64,000 nt of DNA, from the NCBI GenBank assembly GCA_038230335.1, contig JBBRNL010000002.1, positions 248,001 through 312,000 of the forward strand, written 5' to 3'. Under the pieces are notes generated by a model. That model was not told the origin of the DNA, searched no databases, and saw nothing but the letters and a program-made list of their open reading frames with translations. The first letter of the stretch is position 1, and every line of letters begins with the position of its first letter. Position numbers and translations under genes: made by a program. The stretch is from JBBRDU01 sp038230335 (GTDB lineage Bacteria > Verrucomicrobiota > Verrucomicrobiia > Chthoniobacterales > UBA10450). Of the stretch, positions 7,841 to 16,018 are shown piece by piece.

Positions 7841-8596
7841 TTGATGGCTGCTCCGGCAGTGCAGGCACAGGGGAATAGTTCTTTGTCAGAATCAAAAGTT
7901 GAAAATGCGGAACGCACCGTGACGGCGGAGGCGTTGGCGTCGCAGACGGAGGAGTTGCGCCAGCAAGCATCGATTCAGCAGGAGTCGCTCAAGACATTGA
8001 CGACCAGCCTGGCGGAATCGAATGCCGAAGCGGAACTGTTTCGTCGCAAGTATTCCGATTTGAAATTGCGCATGGAAGCACTCGGGTTGCAGTCGGCCGA
8101 TAAGGATCGGGCCGGACTCGAGCAGCGTTTACTCGCGGCGGTGAGCGATCTGCAGCTGGCGCAAAAGGAGCGCGACGAGTTTCGCGATCAGATGCTGCGC
8201 TTGAACGAGGCGATGTTTCACTATTTGAAGATGTCGCAAGGCGGTGATGCGCAGGCGCGGATGGATGTAGAAGCGCAATTGCGCGGCGCGAGTGACCTGG
8301 TCACGAAGACGGGCGCACCGCCCGCGGCCCAGCCGGGTTTAATGGACGGCAGCGTGGTGAGCGTGAAGGACGAGTGGTCATTTGTAGTGGGCAACCTCGG
8401 GCAGAACCAGGGAGTGAAGATCGGGATGCCCATGAGAGTGATCCGGGGTGAGCGCAGGATTGCCAGTCTGCGCGTGATCGATGTGCGACAAAAAATTTGC
8501 GGCGCAGTGATTCAACAGATGGATTCTCCAAAAGAAAAAATAAAGGTGGGGGATCGACTTCAGGTCGATGCTCAAACCAGTGTGACTTTAAAATAA
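7751..8596 (+). CDS. Exported coiled-coil protein of unknown function inserted in the S10 operon
   Basis: Up to 281 residues from a TTG at 7751. A probable signal peptide, ICLLRSAIGLCLMAAPAVQAQ, ends with an AQA-like cleavage site near residue 40. Heptad-rich coiled coil covers about residues 55-165 (EELRQQ, SLAESNAEAELFRRKY, LEQRLLAAVSDLQLAQKE). A C-terminal beta-rich domain (about 195-275) has the repeated plan VSVKDEWSFVVGNLG, GVKIGMPMRVIRG, IKVGDRLQV, like SH3-like domains of MreC-type envelope proteins. An internal ATG at 7844 would cut off most of the signal peptide. Its stop abuts the rplV ATG with no gap, so it is coupled to ribosomal genes although it seems envelope-directed. Function is unknown. 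Confidence 0.75.
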   Translation: MKISDLRSAEVAANPRRPAICLLRSAIGLCLMAAPAVQAQGNSSLSESKVENAERTVTAEALASQTEELRQQASIQQESLKTLTTSLAESNAEAELFRRKYSDLKLRMEALGLQSADKDRAGLEQRLLAAVSDLQLAQKERDEFRDQMLRLNEAMFHYLKMSQGGDAQARMDVEAQLRGASDLVTKTGAPPAAQPGLMDGSVVSVKDEWSFVVGNLGQNQGVKIGMPMRVIRGERRIASLRVIDVRQKICGAVIQQMDSPKEKIKVGDRLQVDAQTSVTLK

Positions 8597-9091
8597 ATGG
8601 AAGTTAGATCGACATACAAGTATGCGCGGATTTCGCCCTTCAAGGTGCGCGAAGTCACGCGTGCGATTCAGGGTCTGCCGGTTTCGGCCGCACTCGACAT
8701 CCTGGCTTTCACTCCGAAGAAGGCCGCGGTCCTCATCAACAAGACGTTGAAGAGTGCGGTGGCTAACGCAGAGAACAACGCGAATCTGAAAGTGGAGAGT
8801 CTGGTCGTAAAAGAGGCGATCGTGGGCGAGGGGCCAACGATCAAACGCATGATGCCGCGGGCCCGCGGAAGCGGCAGCCGTATCTTGAAACGCACCAGTC
8901 ATATCCGCATCATCCTGACGGACGAGATCACGATCGATAATCGCGAAACGCGCAAAGCCAGGAAGAAACAGGAACAAAGAGCGGCCAAAAAAGAAGGCCA
9001 CACGGAAGGATCGGCCGAAAAGGCAGAATCCACTGCGGAGAAGCGCGGCGGCAAAGCCAAAAAAAGCGGGAAGGCGAAACCCAGGAAATAA
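8597..9091 (+). CDS. rplV: 50S ribosomal protein L22 with long basic C-terminal tail
   Basis: 164 residues against about 110 in most bacteria. The core, from YKYARISPFKVREVTRAI to RTSHIRIILTDEI, is canonical and includes the tunnel hairpin MMPRARGSGSRILKR. The extra ~50 residues are Lys/Ala/Glu-rich (RKARKKQEQRAAKKEG, AKKSGKAKPRK). The ATG directly follows the stop of the coiled-coil gene, so translation probably continues by reinitiation. Confidence 0.96.
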   Translation: MEVRSTYKYARISPFKVREVTRAIQGLPVSAALDILAFTPKKAAVLINKTLKSAVANAENNANLKVESLVVKEAIVGEGPTIKRMMPRARGSGSRILKRTSHIRIILTDEITIDNRETRKARKKQEQRAAKKEGHTEGSAEKAESTAEKRGGKAKKSGKAKPRK

Positions 9092-9094
9092 GTT

Positions 9095-9778
9095 ATGGGA
9101 CAAAAAGTTAATCCGATTGGTTTCCGACTCGCGGTCAATCGCGACTGGCGTTCGCGCTGGTACGCTTCTCCTCAGGAGTTGCCCGGTTTTCTGCACAGCG
9201 ATCTCGAGATTCGCGGCTACGTGAAGAAGAAGCTGCAATTCGCCGCCGTGGCCAAGATTGTGATCGAGCGGGCCTGGAACAGCATCCGCGTGACCATCCA
9301 TACGGCTCGTCCTGGCATCGTGATCGGCCGGAAAGGCGCCGAAATCGAAAAGATGACCGAGGAAATTTCGAAGATGGCGCAGGGCAAACAGATCAAGATA
9401 GACATCCAGGAGATCAAGACGCCGGAGTTGGACGCTCAGCTGGTGGCCGAGAACGTGGCTCTGCAGATCGAGCGCCGCATTGCTTACCGCCGCGCCATGA
9501 AGAAGGCCGTGGCCACGGCCATGGACTTCGGCGCGCAAGGGATTCGGCTGCGTTCGTCCGGCCGCTTGAATGGCGCGGAAATATCGCGCTCGGAATGGTA
9601 TCGCGAGGGCAAGGTTCCTCTGCACACTTTGCGCACGCCCATCGACTACGGATTTGCCGAGGCCAACACGGTTTATGGAAAGATCGGCGTGAAATGCTGG
9701 ATCTGTAAGAAAGAAGAAGCACCGGCGGAAGCGCCATCGGCACCGCCGCCACCGCCGCCTGAGCCGGTTGCAGTCTAA
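9095..9778 (+). CDS. rpsC: 30S ribosomal protein S3
   Basis: 227 residues. MGQKVNPIGFRL, the KH-domain GxxG motif in VIGRKGAEIEKM and the C-terminal domain IDYGFAEANTVYGKIGVKCWI identify it. S3 forms part of the mRNA entry channel. The C-terminus ends in a Pro/Ala/Glu tail (APSAPPPPPPEPVAV). It starts 3 bases after rplV with no Shine-Dalgarno motif. Confidence 0.97.
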   Translation: MGQKVNPIGFRLAVNRDWRSRWYASPQELPGFLHSDLEIRGYVKKKLQFAAVAKIVIERAWNSIRVTIHTARPGIVIGRKGAEIEKMTEEISKMAQGKQIKIDIQEIKTPELDAQLVAENVALQIERRIAYRRAMKKAVATAMDFGAQGIRLRSSGRLNGAEISRSEWYREGKVPLHTLRTPIDYGFAEANTVYGKIGVKCWICKKEEAPAEAPSAPPPPPPEPVAV

Positions 9779-9790
9779 CGAGGAAATTTT

Positions 9791-10213
9791 ATGCCATTGA
9801 TGCCCAAACGTGTGAAGTATCGCAAGACCCAGCGGGGGAGCCGCAAGGGGACTGCTTCGCGCAATCTTCGCATCGATTTCGGCGAGTTCGGCCTGCAGAC
9901 GCTCGAGCGCGCCTGGATCACCAATACGCAGATCGAAGCAGCTCGAGTCGCTCTGACTCGTAACATGAAGCGCAAAGGCAAACTTTGGATCCGCATCTTT
10001 CCGGACAAGTCGGTCACGTCGCGCCCACCCGAAACGCGCATGGGTAAGGGAAAAGGTCAGCCCGAATACTGGGTGGCCACGGTGAAGCCGGGCAATATTC
10101 TTTTCGAGCTCGACGGAGTTCCTGAGTCGGTCGCGCGCGAATCCCTGCGTCTAGCCGCGGACAAGCTGCCGGTGCGCACGAAATTTCTAACGCGACATCA
10201 CGTGGCGGCCTAA
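9791..10213 (+). CDS. rplP: 50S ribosomal protein L16
   Basis: 140 residues, MPKRVKYRKTQRG near the start and RVTFGxGKG-region equivalents (MGKGKGQPEYWVATVKPG) in the middle. L16 organises the A-site tRNA region. A good GAGGAAA lies 7 bases before the ATG, one of few clear Shine-Dalgarno motifs in this operon. ATG 9800 (MPKR) is an alternative start. Confidence 0.96.
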   Translation: MPLMPKRVKYRKTQRGSRKGTASRNLRIDFGEFGLQTLERAWITNTQIEAARVALTRNMKRKGKLWIRIFPDKSVTSRPPETRMGKGKGQPEYWVATVKPGNILFELDGVPESVARESLRLAADKLPVRTKFLTRHHVAA

Positions 10214-10219
10214 CGGGTT

Positions 10220-10426
10220 ATGAAGATCAAGGAAATTGCAGAAATGAGCACGGACGAGCTGATGACCAAACGGCGCGATCTGCGGCAGGAGAGTTTGCAT
10301 TTGCGCCTGCAACAGCAGAGTGGGCAGCTCGAGCAACCAAGCCGGCTGCGCCTGCTGCGCCGCGATGTCGCGCGGATTGAAACGATCCTTTCCAAGCGCA
10401 CGAACGACACCGCAGCGAAGAAATAA
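10220..10426 (+). CDS. rpmC: 50S ribosomal protein L29
   Basis: 68 residues, two long helices as expected: MKIKEIAEMSTDELMTKRRDL and RDVARIETILSKR. L29 sits at the tunnel exit beside L23. It starts 6 bases after rplP and ends 6 bases before rpsQ, the standard order L16-L29-S17. Confidence 0.95.
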   Translation: MKIKEIAEMSTDELMTKRRDLRQESLHLRLQQQSGQLEQPSRLRLLRRDVARIETILSKRTNDTAAKK

Positions 10427-10432
10427 AGTTTT

Positions 10433-10741
10433 ATGTCCGAACAAGAGCAATCAGCAGCTGTGCCAGCGCCTCCGTCTCCCGAGCCGGCGACGGGCCGTCG
10501 GGGCTCGCGCAAGACGCGAACCGGCGAGGTGATTTCGAGCGGAATGAACAAGACAATTGTGGTGCGCACGGTCACGCGCGTACCGCATGCGAAGTTCGGC
10601 AAGATCGTGAAGCAGAAGAAAAAGTTCTATGCGCACGACGAGGAGAACAAGGCCAAGCCGGGGGACACCGTCCGGATTATGGAGACGCGGCCGCTTAGTA
10701 AACTCAAACGCTGGCGCCTGGTGGAGGTCGTCCAGAAATAA
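10433..10741 (+). CDS. rpsQ: 30S ribosomal protein S17
   Basis: 102 residues. The core RKTRTGEVISSGMNKTIVVR, FGKIVKQKKKFYAHDE and METRPLSKLKRWRLV is typical. A hydrophilic N-terminal extension of about 20 residues (MSEQEQSAAVPAPPSPEPAT) is absent from most S17 proteins. S17 is a primary 16S rRNA-binding protein of the body. The ATG follows AGTTTT, not a Shine-Dalgarno motif. Confidence 0.95.
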   Translation: MSEQEQSAAVPAPPSPEPATGRRGSRKTRTGEVISSGMNKTIVVRTVTRVPHAKFGKIVKQKKKFYAHDEENKAKPGDTVRIMETRPLSKLKRWRLVEVVQK

Positions 10742-10745
10742 TTTT

Positions 10746-11114
10746 ATGGTTCAGATTCGATCCAGACTCGACGTGGCCGACAACAGCGGAGCCCGCATGG
10801 CCACGATGATTGGTGTCATCGGCAAGGGCGATAGCATGTTTGCCGGGATCGGTGATGTCATCACGGCGAACGTGAAAGAAGCCAGCGCCACCGGCACGGT
10901 GAAGAAGGGCGAAGTCGTCCGGGCCGTGCTCGTGCGAACGAGGCAACCGATCAAACGCGACGACGGTTCGGTCCTCCGGTTCGATAACAATGCGATCGTC
11001 ATTATCGACAAGGATTTAAATCCGCGCGGCACCCGTATCTTCGGGCCGGTCGCGCGCGAGTTGCGCGAGCGCAACTTCATGAAAATTGTGTCACTCGCTC
11101 CAGAAGTTTTATGA
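10746..11114 (+). CDS. rplN: 50S ribosomal protein L14
   Basis: 122 residues, exactly the usual length, starting MVQIRSRLDVADNSGAR and containing RIFGPVARELR. L14 contacts 16S rRNA in bridge B8 and binds RsfS, the silencing factor encoded at about 50.5 kb in this window. The frame is open upstream into rpsQ, but ATG 10746 matches the family start. It overlaps rplX by 4 bases. Confidence 0.97.
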   Translation: MVQIRSRLDVADNSGARMATMIGVIGKGDSMFAGIGDVITANVKEASATGTVKKGEVVRAVLVRTRQPIKRDDGSVLRFDNNAIVIIDKDLNPRGTRIFGPVARELRERNFMKIVSLAPEVL

Positions 11115-11410
11115 ACCGCCTGAAATTCCACGTTAAAAAAGGCGACAACGTCGAGGTCATCGCGGGGAACTTTAAAGGTTCGTCGGGCAAGGTGCTTCAG
11201 GTGTTGCAGAGCAAGCAGAGGGTGCTCGTGGAAGGGGTGCGCATCATTAAGAAGCATCTGCGCAAGTCCCAGGATAATCCGCAAGGGAAGATCGCGGAGC
11301 GGGAAGGCCCAATCCACATTTCCAATGTGAAATTGATCGCGGAAAAAGAGAGCAAGCCGACCAAAGAAAAGAAAAAGGCCAAGAAGGAACCGGCCAAAGC
11401 TAAGGCGTAA
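11111..11410 (+). CDS. rplX: 50S ribosomal protein L24
   Basis: 99 residues. The KOW motif is visible in KKGDNVEVIAGNFKGSSGKV, and the hairpin region continues to NVKLIAEKE. L24 is an assembly initiator. The last ~20 residues are Lys/Ala-rich (KEKKKAKKEPAKAKA). It overlaps the rplN stop by 4 bases and shares one base (TAATG) with rplE. Confidence 0.96.
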   Translation: MNRLKFHVKKGDNVEVIAGNFKGSSGKVLQVLQSKQRVLVEGVRIIKKHLRKSQDNPQGKIAEREGPIHISNVKLIAEKESKPTKEKKKAKKEPAKAKA

Positions 11411-11985
11411 TGGAGAACGAATTTTATCAGCATTATAAGGAGCGCGTGATGCCAGCAATGCGCGAGCATCATGGCTACAAGAACGTGAACCAGATTCCGA
11501 AGGTGGAGAAGGTCGTGGTCAACACGTCCGTGGGGTCGCAGACCGATGTCAAACAGGCCGTGGAAGATGCCAAGGCCGAGTTGGCCCTCATCACGGGTCA
11601 GCGTCCTTCCGAGACACGCGCCAAGAAAAGTATCGCCAACTTTAAACTGCGCCAGGATCAGGTGATCGGGGCAAAGGTCACATTGCGCGGGGAGCGCATG
11701 TATGAGTTTCTGGAGCGCCTGATCAAGACGGCGCTGCCGCGTATTCGCGATTTTCGTGGGGTTTCACCGCGCTGTTTCGACGGAAATGGCAATTACACGC
11801 TGGGCGTTTCCGACCAGTCCATTTTCCCCGAGGTCGAGCTGGATAAAATCAAGCGCAACATCGGTTTTGATGTTACTATCGTGACCAGCGCGCGGACGAA
11901 CGAAGAAGCCAAATCGCTTTTGAGCGAAATGGGAATGCCGTTCAGCGACCGAATAAAGAAGACCGCGGCGCCTTCGACTACCTGA
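11410..11985 (+). CDS. rplE: 50S ribosomal protein L5
   Basis: 191 residues, slightly longer than the usual ~180. NQIPKVEKVVVNTSVG, GAKVTLRGERMYEFLERLI and RDFRGVSPRCFDGNGNY are diagnostic. L5 binds 5S rRNA and the P-site tRNA elbow. Its ATG shares an A with the rplX stop. rpsN (S14) should follow in the classic order but rpsH starts only 4 bases downstream. Confidence 0.97.
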   Translation: MENEFYQHYKERVMPAMREHHGYKNVNQIPKVEKVVVNTSVGSQTDVKQAVEDAKAELALITGQRPSETRAKKSIANFKLRQDQVIGAKVTLRGERMYEFLERLIKTALPRIRDFRGVSPRCFDGNGNYTLGVSDQSIFPEVELDKIKRNIGFDVTIVTSARTNEEAKSLLSEMGMPFSDRIKKTAAPSTT

Positions 11986-11989
11986 TTAC

Positions 11990-12388
11990 ATGAGCACTGT
12001 TACTGACCCAATTGCAGACCTTTTAGCGCGCATCCGCAATAGTGCGCAGGCGCACAAGGCGGACATGTTCGTGCCCTATTCCCGGATTAAAGCCGACATC
12101 ATAAAGATTTTGAAGCAGGAAGGCTACATCACGGATTACGAAGTCGATACGACCGCGGCTCACCCGCGCATCAAAATCACGAACAAGATGGCCAACCGGA
12201 CGAGCGCCATCACGGGATTGCGGCGGATCAGCCGGCCCGGTCTGCGGCGTTACGTTGGCGCCAGCGAAATTCCGCGCGTCCTCGGCGGCATGGGCGTGGC
12301 CATTCTTTCCACCCCACGGGGCGTCATGTCAGGAAGAGAAGCGAAGAAACAAAAAGTGGGCGGCGAACTTCTAGCCTACATTTGGTAA
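11990..12388 (+). CDS. rpsH: 30S ribosomal protein S8
   Basis: 132 residues, standard: DPIADLLARIRNS at the start and VAILSTPRGVMSGREAKK near the end, with the terminal LLAYIW. S8 binds the central domain of 16S rRNA and represses the spc operon in E. coli through a site near rplE; no such structure was worked out here. The ATG has no Shine-Dalgarno motif. Confidence 0.97.
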   Translation: MSTVTDPIADLLARIRNSAQAHKADMFVPYSRIKADIIKILKQEGYITDYEVDTTAAHPRIKITNKMANRTSAITGLRRISRPGLRRYVGASEIPRVLGGMGVAILSTPRGVMSGREAKKQKVGGELLAYIW

Positions 12389-12392
12389 TTTT

Positions 12393-12932
12393 ATGTCGCG
12401 CATAGGAAACAAAGTGGTCGAGATCCCGGATAAGGTGAAGGTCCACGTCGACGGCCAGGGGGCGGTGTCGGTGGAAGGGCCGAAGGGAAAATTGAGCTGG
12501 ACTTTGCCTCGCAGCATCAAGGCAACCGTGACGGACAACCGAATCTCGGTGGCGCGCGAAGCAGAGACGCGCAGCGTAAAGGCATTACACGGTCTCTCCC
12601 GCTCTCTCGTAAACAATATGGTGCAGGGCGTCAGCCAGGGTTTCAGCAAGCAGCTCCAGATTGAAGGCGTCGGTTTCAAGGCAGCGGTGCAGGGCACTAA
12701 CCTGAATTTGAGCCTGGGCTTCTCCCACCCGGTTCTGTTTGCCATCCCGAAAGACATCAAGATCACGGTGACGGAAAATACGAAAATCAACGTCGAGGGC
12801 ATCGACAAGAAAACAGTCGGCCAGGTGGCTGCTGATATTCGTCGCTTCTATCCGCCCGAGCCTTACAAGGGCAAGGGTGTGCGCTACGTCGGCGAACAGA
12901 TTCGTCGCAAGGAAGGCAAAACGGTCCAGTAG
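12393..12932 (+). CDS. rplF: 50S ribosomal protein L6
   Basis: 179 residues. MSRIGNKVVEIPDKVKV and the C-terminal signature PEPYKGKGVRYVGEQIRRK are canonical. L6 lies near the factor-binding site. The ATG is preceded by AATTTT. It follows rpsH by 4 bases and precedes rplR by 2. Confidence 0.98.
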   Translation: MSRIGNKVVEIPDKVKVHVDGQGAVSVEGPKGKLSWTLPRSIKATVTDNRISVAREAETRSVKALHGLSRSLVNNMVQGVSQGFSKQLQIEGVGFKAAVQGTNLNLSLGFSHPVLFAIPKDIKITVTENTKINVEGIDKKTVGQVAADIRRFYPPEPYKGKGVRYVGEQIRRKEGKTVQ

Positions 12933-12934
12933 TT

Positions 12935-13300
12935 ATGGCGATCAATCGTAAGGCCACGCGTAAGCGCATTCATCAGCGGATCAGGAAAAAAGTGTCGGGC
13001 ACAGCCGAACGTCCGCGGTTGACCATTTATTTTTCGGGTAAGCACGTTTACGCACAGGTGGTGGACGACGATGCGGGCCGTACCGTGGTGGCCGCTTCGA
13101 CCAAGGAGGCAGGGGTCCTCGGAAAAGCAAAGGCCGCGGCCAATCGCGCCAACGCCGGAGTTGTCGGTAAAACCATCGCCGAGCGTTTGCTCGCGAAGAA
13201 GAAGACAGATGCCGTGGTTTTTGATCGCGGCGGCTATATTTATCACGGAAAAGTGAAAGCTTTAGCCGACGCAGCCCGCGAAGGCGGTTTGAAATTTTAA
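12935..13300 (+). CDS. rplR: 50S ribosomal protein L18
   Basis: 121 residues. The family pattern is seen in RIRKKVSGTAERPRLTIYFS, HVYAQVVDDDAGRTVVAAST and FDRGGYIYHGKVKALADAARE. L18 binds 5S rRNA together with L5. There is no Shine-Dalgarno motif in the 2-base gap from rplF. Confidence 0.97.
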   Translation: MAINRKATRKRIHQRIRKKVSGTAERPRLTIYFSGKHVYAQVVDDDAGRTVVAASTKEAGVLGKAKAAANRANAGVVGKTIAERLLAKKKTDAVVFDRGGYIYHGKVKALADAAREGGLKF

Positions 13301-13303
13301 CTC

Positions 13304-13873
13304 ATGGCTCAACAAAACTCAGGCAGACGACAGGAACGCAACACCGACCGAACTTCGGCCGCGCGGGGCGACACCACCGAAAAGGTAGTGTTCATCAACC
13401 GCTGCGCCAAGGTCGTCAAAGGCGGCCGGCGGTTTAGCTTCAGCGCCCTCATTGTGGCGGGAGATCATGACGGCTCGGTCGGCGTCGGATTCGGGAAGGC
13501 AAATGAAGTGGCGGAAGCGATTCGTAAGGCTTCCGAGTCTGCCCGTAAGTCGATGCAGAAGGTTTCGCTGCACGAAAACACCATCCCGCATGAGACGATC
13601 GGTCAATTTGGCGGCGGTCGGGTTCTCCTGCGCCCCGCTTCACCTGGCACTGGCGTCATCGCCGGCGGCGGTGTGCGTGCGGTGGTCGAGGCTGCCGGTA
13701 TTCGTGACGTGCTCGCGAAATCCCTCGGTTCCAGCAATCATGCCAACGTGGTCAAGGCAACCGTGGTCGCGCTGAAGTCGCTTCGGCGTCGCGACGAAAT
13801 TTTCAAACTCCGCGGGATTCGCGGGCCCGACTCGACCAACGGTCAGGGTAATCAGACGACGCAAGCATCATGA
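13304..13873 (+). CDS. rpsE: 30S ribosomal protein S5
   Basis: 189 residues. The double-stranded-RNA-like N-terminal domain (VVFINRCAKVVKGGRRFSFSAL, GDHDGSVGVGFGKANEV) and the C-terminal domain (GTGVIAGGGVRAVVEAAG) are clear. S5 acts in decoding fidelity. rpmD (L30), which often follows, is absent; rplO begins inside the S5 stop region (4-base overlap). Confidence 0.97.
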   Translation: MAQQNSGRRQERNTDRTSAARGDTTEKVVFINRCAKVVKGGRRFSFSALIVAGDHDGSVGVGFGKANEVAEAIRKASESARKSMQKVSLHENTIPHETIGQFGGGRVLLRPASPGTGVIAGGGVRAVVEAAGIRDVLAKSLGSSNHANVVKATVVALKSLRRRDEIFKLRGIRGPDSTNGQGNQTTQAS

Positions 13874-14481
13874 TGCGGTTACACACATTGCGGCCGCGAC
13901 CGGGCTCGCGCCATCGCGTCAAGCGCCTGGGCTGCGGCGAAAGTTCAGGTCACGGCAAAACCAGCGGCAAGGGACATAAAGGTCAGAAAGCGCGTTCCGG
14001 CGGCAGCCTTCGGCTTGGCTTCGAAGGCGGGCAGATGCCATTGATCCGTCGTTTGCCCAAGCGCGGGTTTAACAATGCGAGATTTCACAAGACCTACGCC
14101 ATCGTGAACCTGAGCGACCTGAATGATTTCAAGGCCGGCACGGTTGTAACCGAAAAAATGTTGCGCGAATCGCAGCTCGTTCGTGGGGACGGGGCGGGCG
14201 TGAAGATTTTGGGCAGCGGGGAGTTGAAGCACGCGCTCACGGTTGAGGCTGATAAGATCAGTGCATCCGCGCGAGAGAAGATCGAAAAGGCGGGTGGAAC
14301 CATTACCTTGCGACAACCCCGTGCGCGTGAGGAGGCGGCTTCGGACGAAGGTGCGGATGACGCGGCCAAAAGCAAGTCGGCCGGCGCGGCCCCCAAGACA
14401 GCAGGGAAAACATCGGGCAAAAAAGCGGCAGCCAAGACTGGTGCGCGCTCCAAGAAGAAGACTTTATCGCGGAAGAGCTAG
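13870..14481 (+). CDS. rplO: 50S ribosomal protein L15 with basic C-terminal tail
   Basis: 203 residues against about 145-150 usually. RLGCGESSGHGKTSGKGHKGQKAR and GFEGGQMPLIRRLPKRGF are the hallmark glycine-rich N-terminus; the globular part ends near residue 153. The remaining ~50 residues are Ala/Lys-rich low complexity (KSKSAGAAPKTAGKTSG, KTGARSKKKTLSRKS). ATG 13873 is an equally possible start. secY follows after 31 bases. Confidence 0.95.
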   Translation: MMRLHTLRPRPGSRHRVKRLGCGESSGHGKTSGKGHKGQKARSGGSLRLGFEGGQMPLIRRLPKRGFNNARFHKTYAIVNLSDLNDFKAGTVVTEKMLRESQLVRGDGAGVKILGSGELKHALTVEADKISASAREKIEKAGGTITLRQPRAREEAASDEGADDAAKSKSAGAAPKTAGKTSGKKAAAKTGARSKKKTLSRKS

Positions 14482-14512
14482 CGCTCGCAGCGAGGTGCTT
14501 CAGAATTAGCGG

Positions 14513-16018
14513 ATGGTTTCGGCCTTTTTAAATTCGGTCAAGATACCGGAGTTACGCCGGCGCATCTTGTTTACCCTCGCCATCGTTGTGATCGTGCGTT
14601 TGGGCGCGGCCATCACGACTCCGGGTGTAAACCAGGCGGTTCTGCACGAATGGTTTCGCAGTTCCCTCACCGAAAAAGCCGGCGGCGGGGTAGCCGCGAT
14701 GTTCAATTTATTCAGCGGCGGTGCGCTCGAAAACTGTGCGATTTTCTCGCTTGGCATCATGCCGTATATCAGCGCTTCGATCATGATGCAGTTGCTCACG
14801 GCGGTGATTCCGCAGTTGGGCCGGCTCGCGCGGGAAGATGGCGGGCGTCAAAAAATAATGCAGTACACGCGCTACGCGACGGTGCTGCTGTGCGTTTTTC
14901 AAGGATATCTCCTGGCCGTTTCTTTGCAGCACCCAGAGTCGTATCAAATGCTGCCCGGAATCAATGAGACCATCCGGAATCTGGGAATTCCTCTCGTCTC
15001 GGATCCGGGGTGGACCTTTATCATTGTCACGATCGTCTCACTCACGACGGGCAGTTTGTTTCTGATGTGGCTGGGTGATCAAATCACCGAGCGAGGTATT
15101 GGCAACGGAATCTCGCTCATCATCACGATCGGCATCGTGGCGCGCTTGCCGGCCGCTCTGGCGCAGGCTTGGAAGACCTTTGTTCCATCGGCCCAAGGCG
15201 GGGGCAGTCAGGTCAATCCTTCCGTACTCGTTCTCATGGTGGCGTTCCTGTTCATCGTCATCGCCGGCGTCATCGCCATCACTCAGGGCGTACGGAAAAT
15301 CACGATTCAATACGCCAAGCGAGTGGTGGGCCGGAAAATGTACGGCGGCGGCACACAGCACATGCCCTTGAAAGTGAATTATGCGGGCGTCATGCCGATC
15401 ATTTTTGCCTACGCCCTGCTCATTTTCCCTTCCACCATCGTGAAGATGGCATTCCATAATAATCCAACGGCGGCGCGAATTTCAGAGGCGCTTTCCGTTG
15501 GCTGGCCGCATTATGTTTTCCTCGCGGCCATGATCTTTTTCTTCAGCTACTTTTGGGTGGCCACCCAATTTCAGCCGGCCCAAATTGCGGACGATCTGAA
15601 AAAGCACGGCGCCTACGTGCCGGGTGTGCGCCCGGGCAAGCCGACCGCGGATTTTCTCGATTTCACCATGACCCGGCTGACTTTCGCCGGTGCGATTTTC
15701 CTGACCTTAATTGCGGTCCTGCCCAGTTTGCTTAGCCAAGGCGCTCACGTTCCACAGATCACGGCGCAGTTTTTCGGCGGAACCAGCTTGTTGATCATCG
15801 TCGGCGTGATGCTGGATACGATGCGCCAGGTCGAGACTCATCTTATTCAGCGTCATTATGACGGCTTCCTGCGCAAGGGCCGGATCCGTGGGCGCTCTTC
15901 CGACCGGACCGCCTACAGCCGTGGTGACGCGGCCGAGCATAGCACCCTGATGTGGCTCTATGTCGGCATCGCCGTGCTCGTGATCGCGGGAGCGGCAATC
16001 TTTATCTACGGCCGCTAA
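14513..16018 (+). CDS. secY: Protein translocase subunit SecY
   Basis: 501 residues with about ten membrane segments. SecY forms the channel for exported and membrane proteins with SecE and SecG. Family landmarks: GVNQAVLHEWF and GGALENCAIFSLGIMPYISASI near the plug region, LWLGDQITERGIGNGISLII, and the cytoplasmic loop GVRKITIQYAKRVVGR. The N-terminus is slightly extended. The adk GTG start directly abuts its stop, as in the widespread secY-adk-map order. Confidence 0.97.
   Translation: MVSAFLNSVKIPELRRRILFTLAIVVIVRLGAAITTPGVNQAVLHEWFRSSLTEKAGGGVAAMFNLFSGGALENCAIFSLGIMPYISASIMMQLLTAVIPQLGRLAREDGGRQKIMQYTRYATVLLCVFQGYLLAVSLQHPESYQMLPGINETIRNLGIPLVSDPGWTFIIVTIVSLTTGSLFLMWLGDQITERGIGNGISLIITIGIVARLPAALAQAWKTFVPSAQGGGSQVNPSVLVLMVAFLFIVIAGVIAITQGVRKITIQYAKRVVGRKMYGGGTQHMPLKVNYAGVMPIIFAYALLIFPSTIVKMAFHNNPTAARISEALSVGWPHYVFLAAMIFFFSYFWVATQFQPAQIADDLKKHGAYVPGVRPGKPTADFLDFTMTRLTFAGAIFLTLIAVLPSLLSQGAHVPQITAQFFGGTSLLIIVGVMLDTMRQVETHLIQRHYDGFLRKGRIRGRSSDRTAYSRGDAAEHSTLMWLYVGIAVLVIAGAAIFIYGR

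Noticed and set aside
8588..9625. A 345-codon minus-strand open frame opposite rplV and rpsC
   Set aside because: Sense-strand ribosomal proteins are unmistakable; the antisense translation has no family features.
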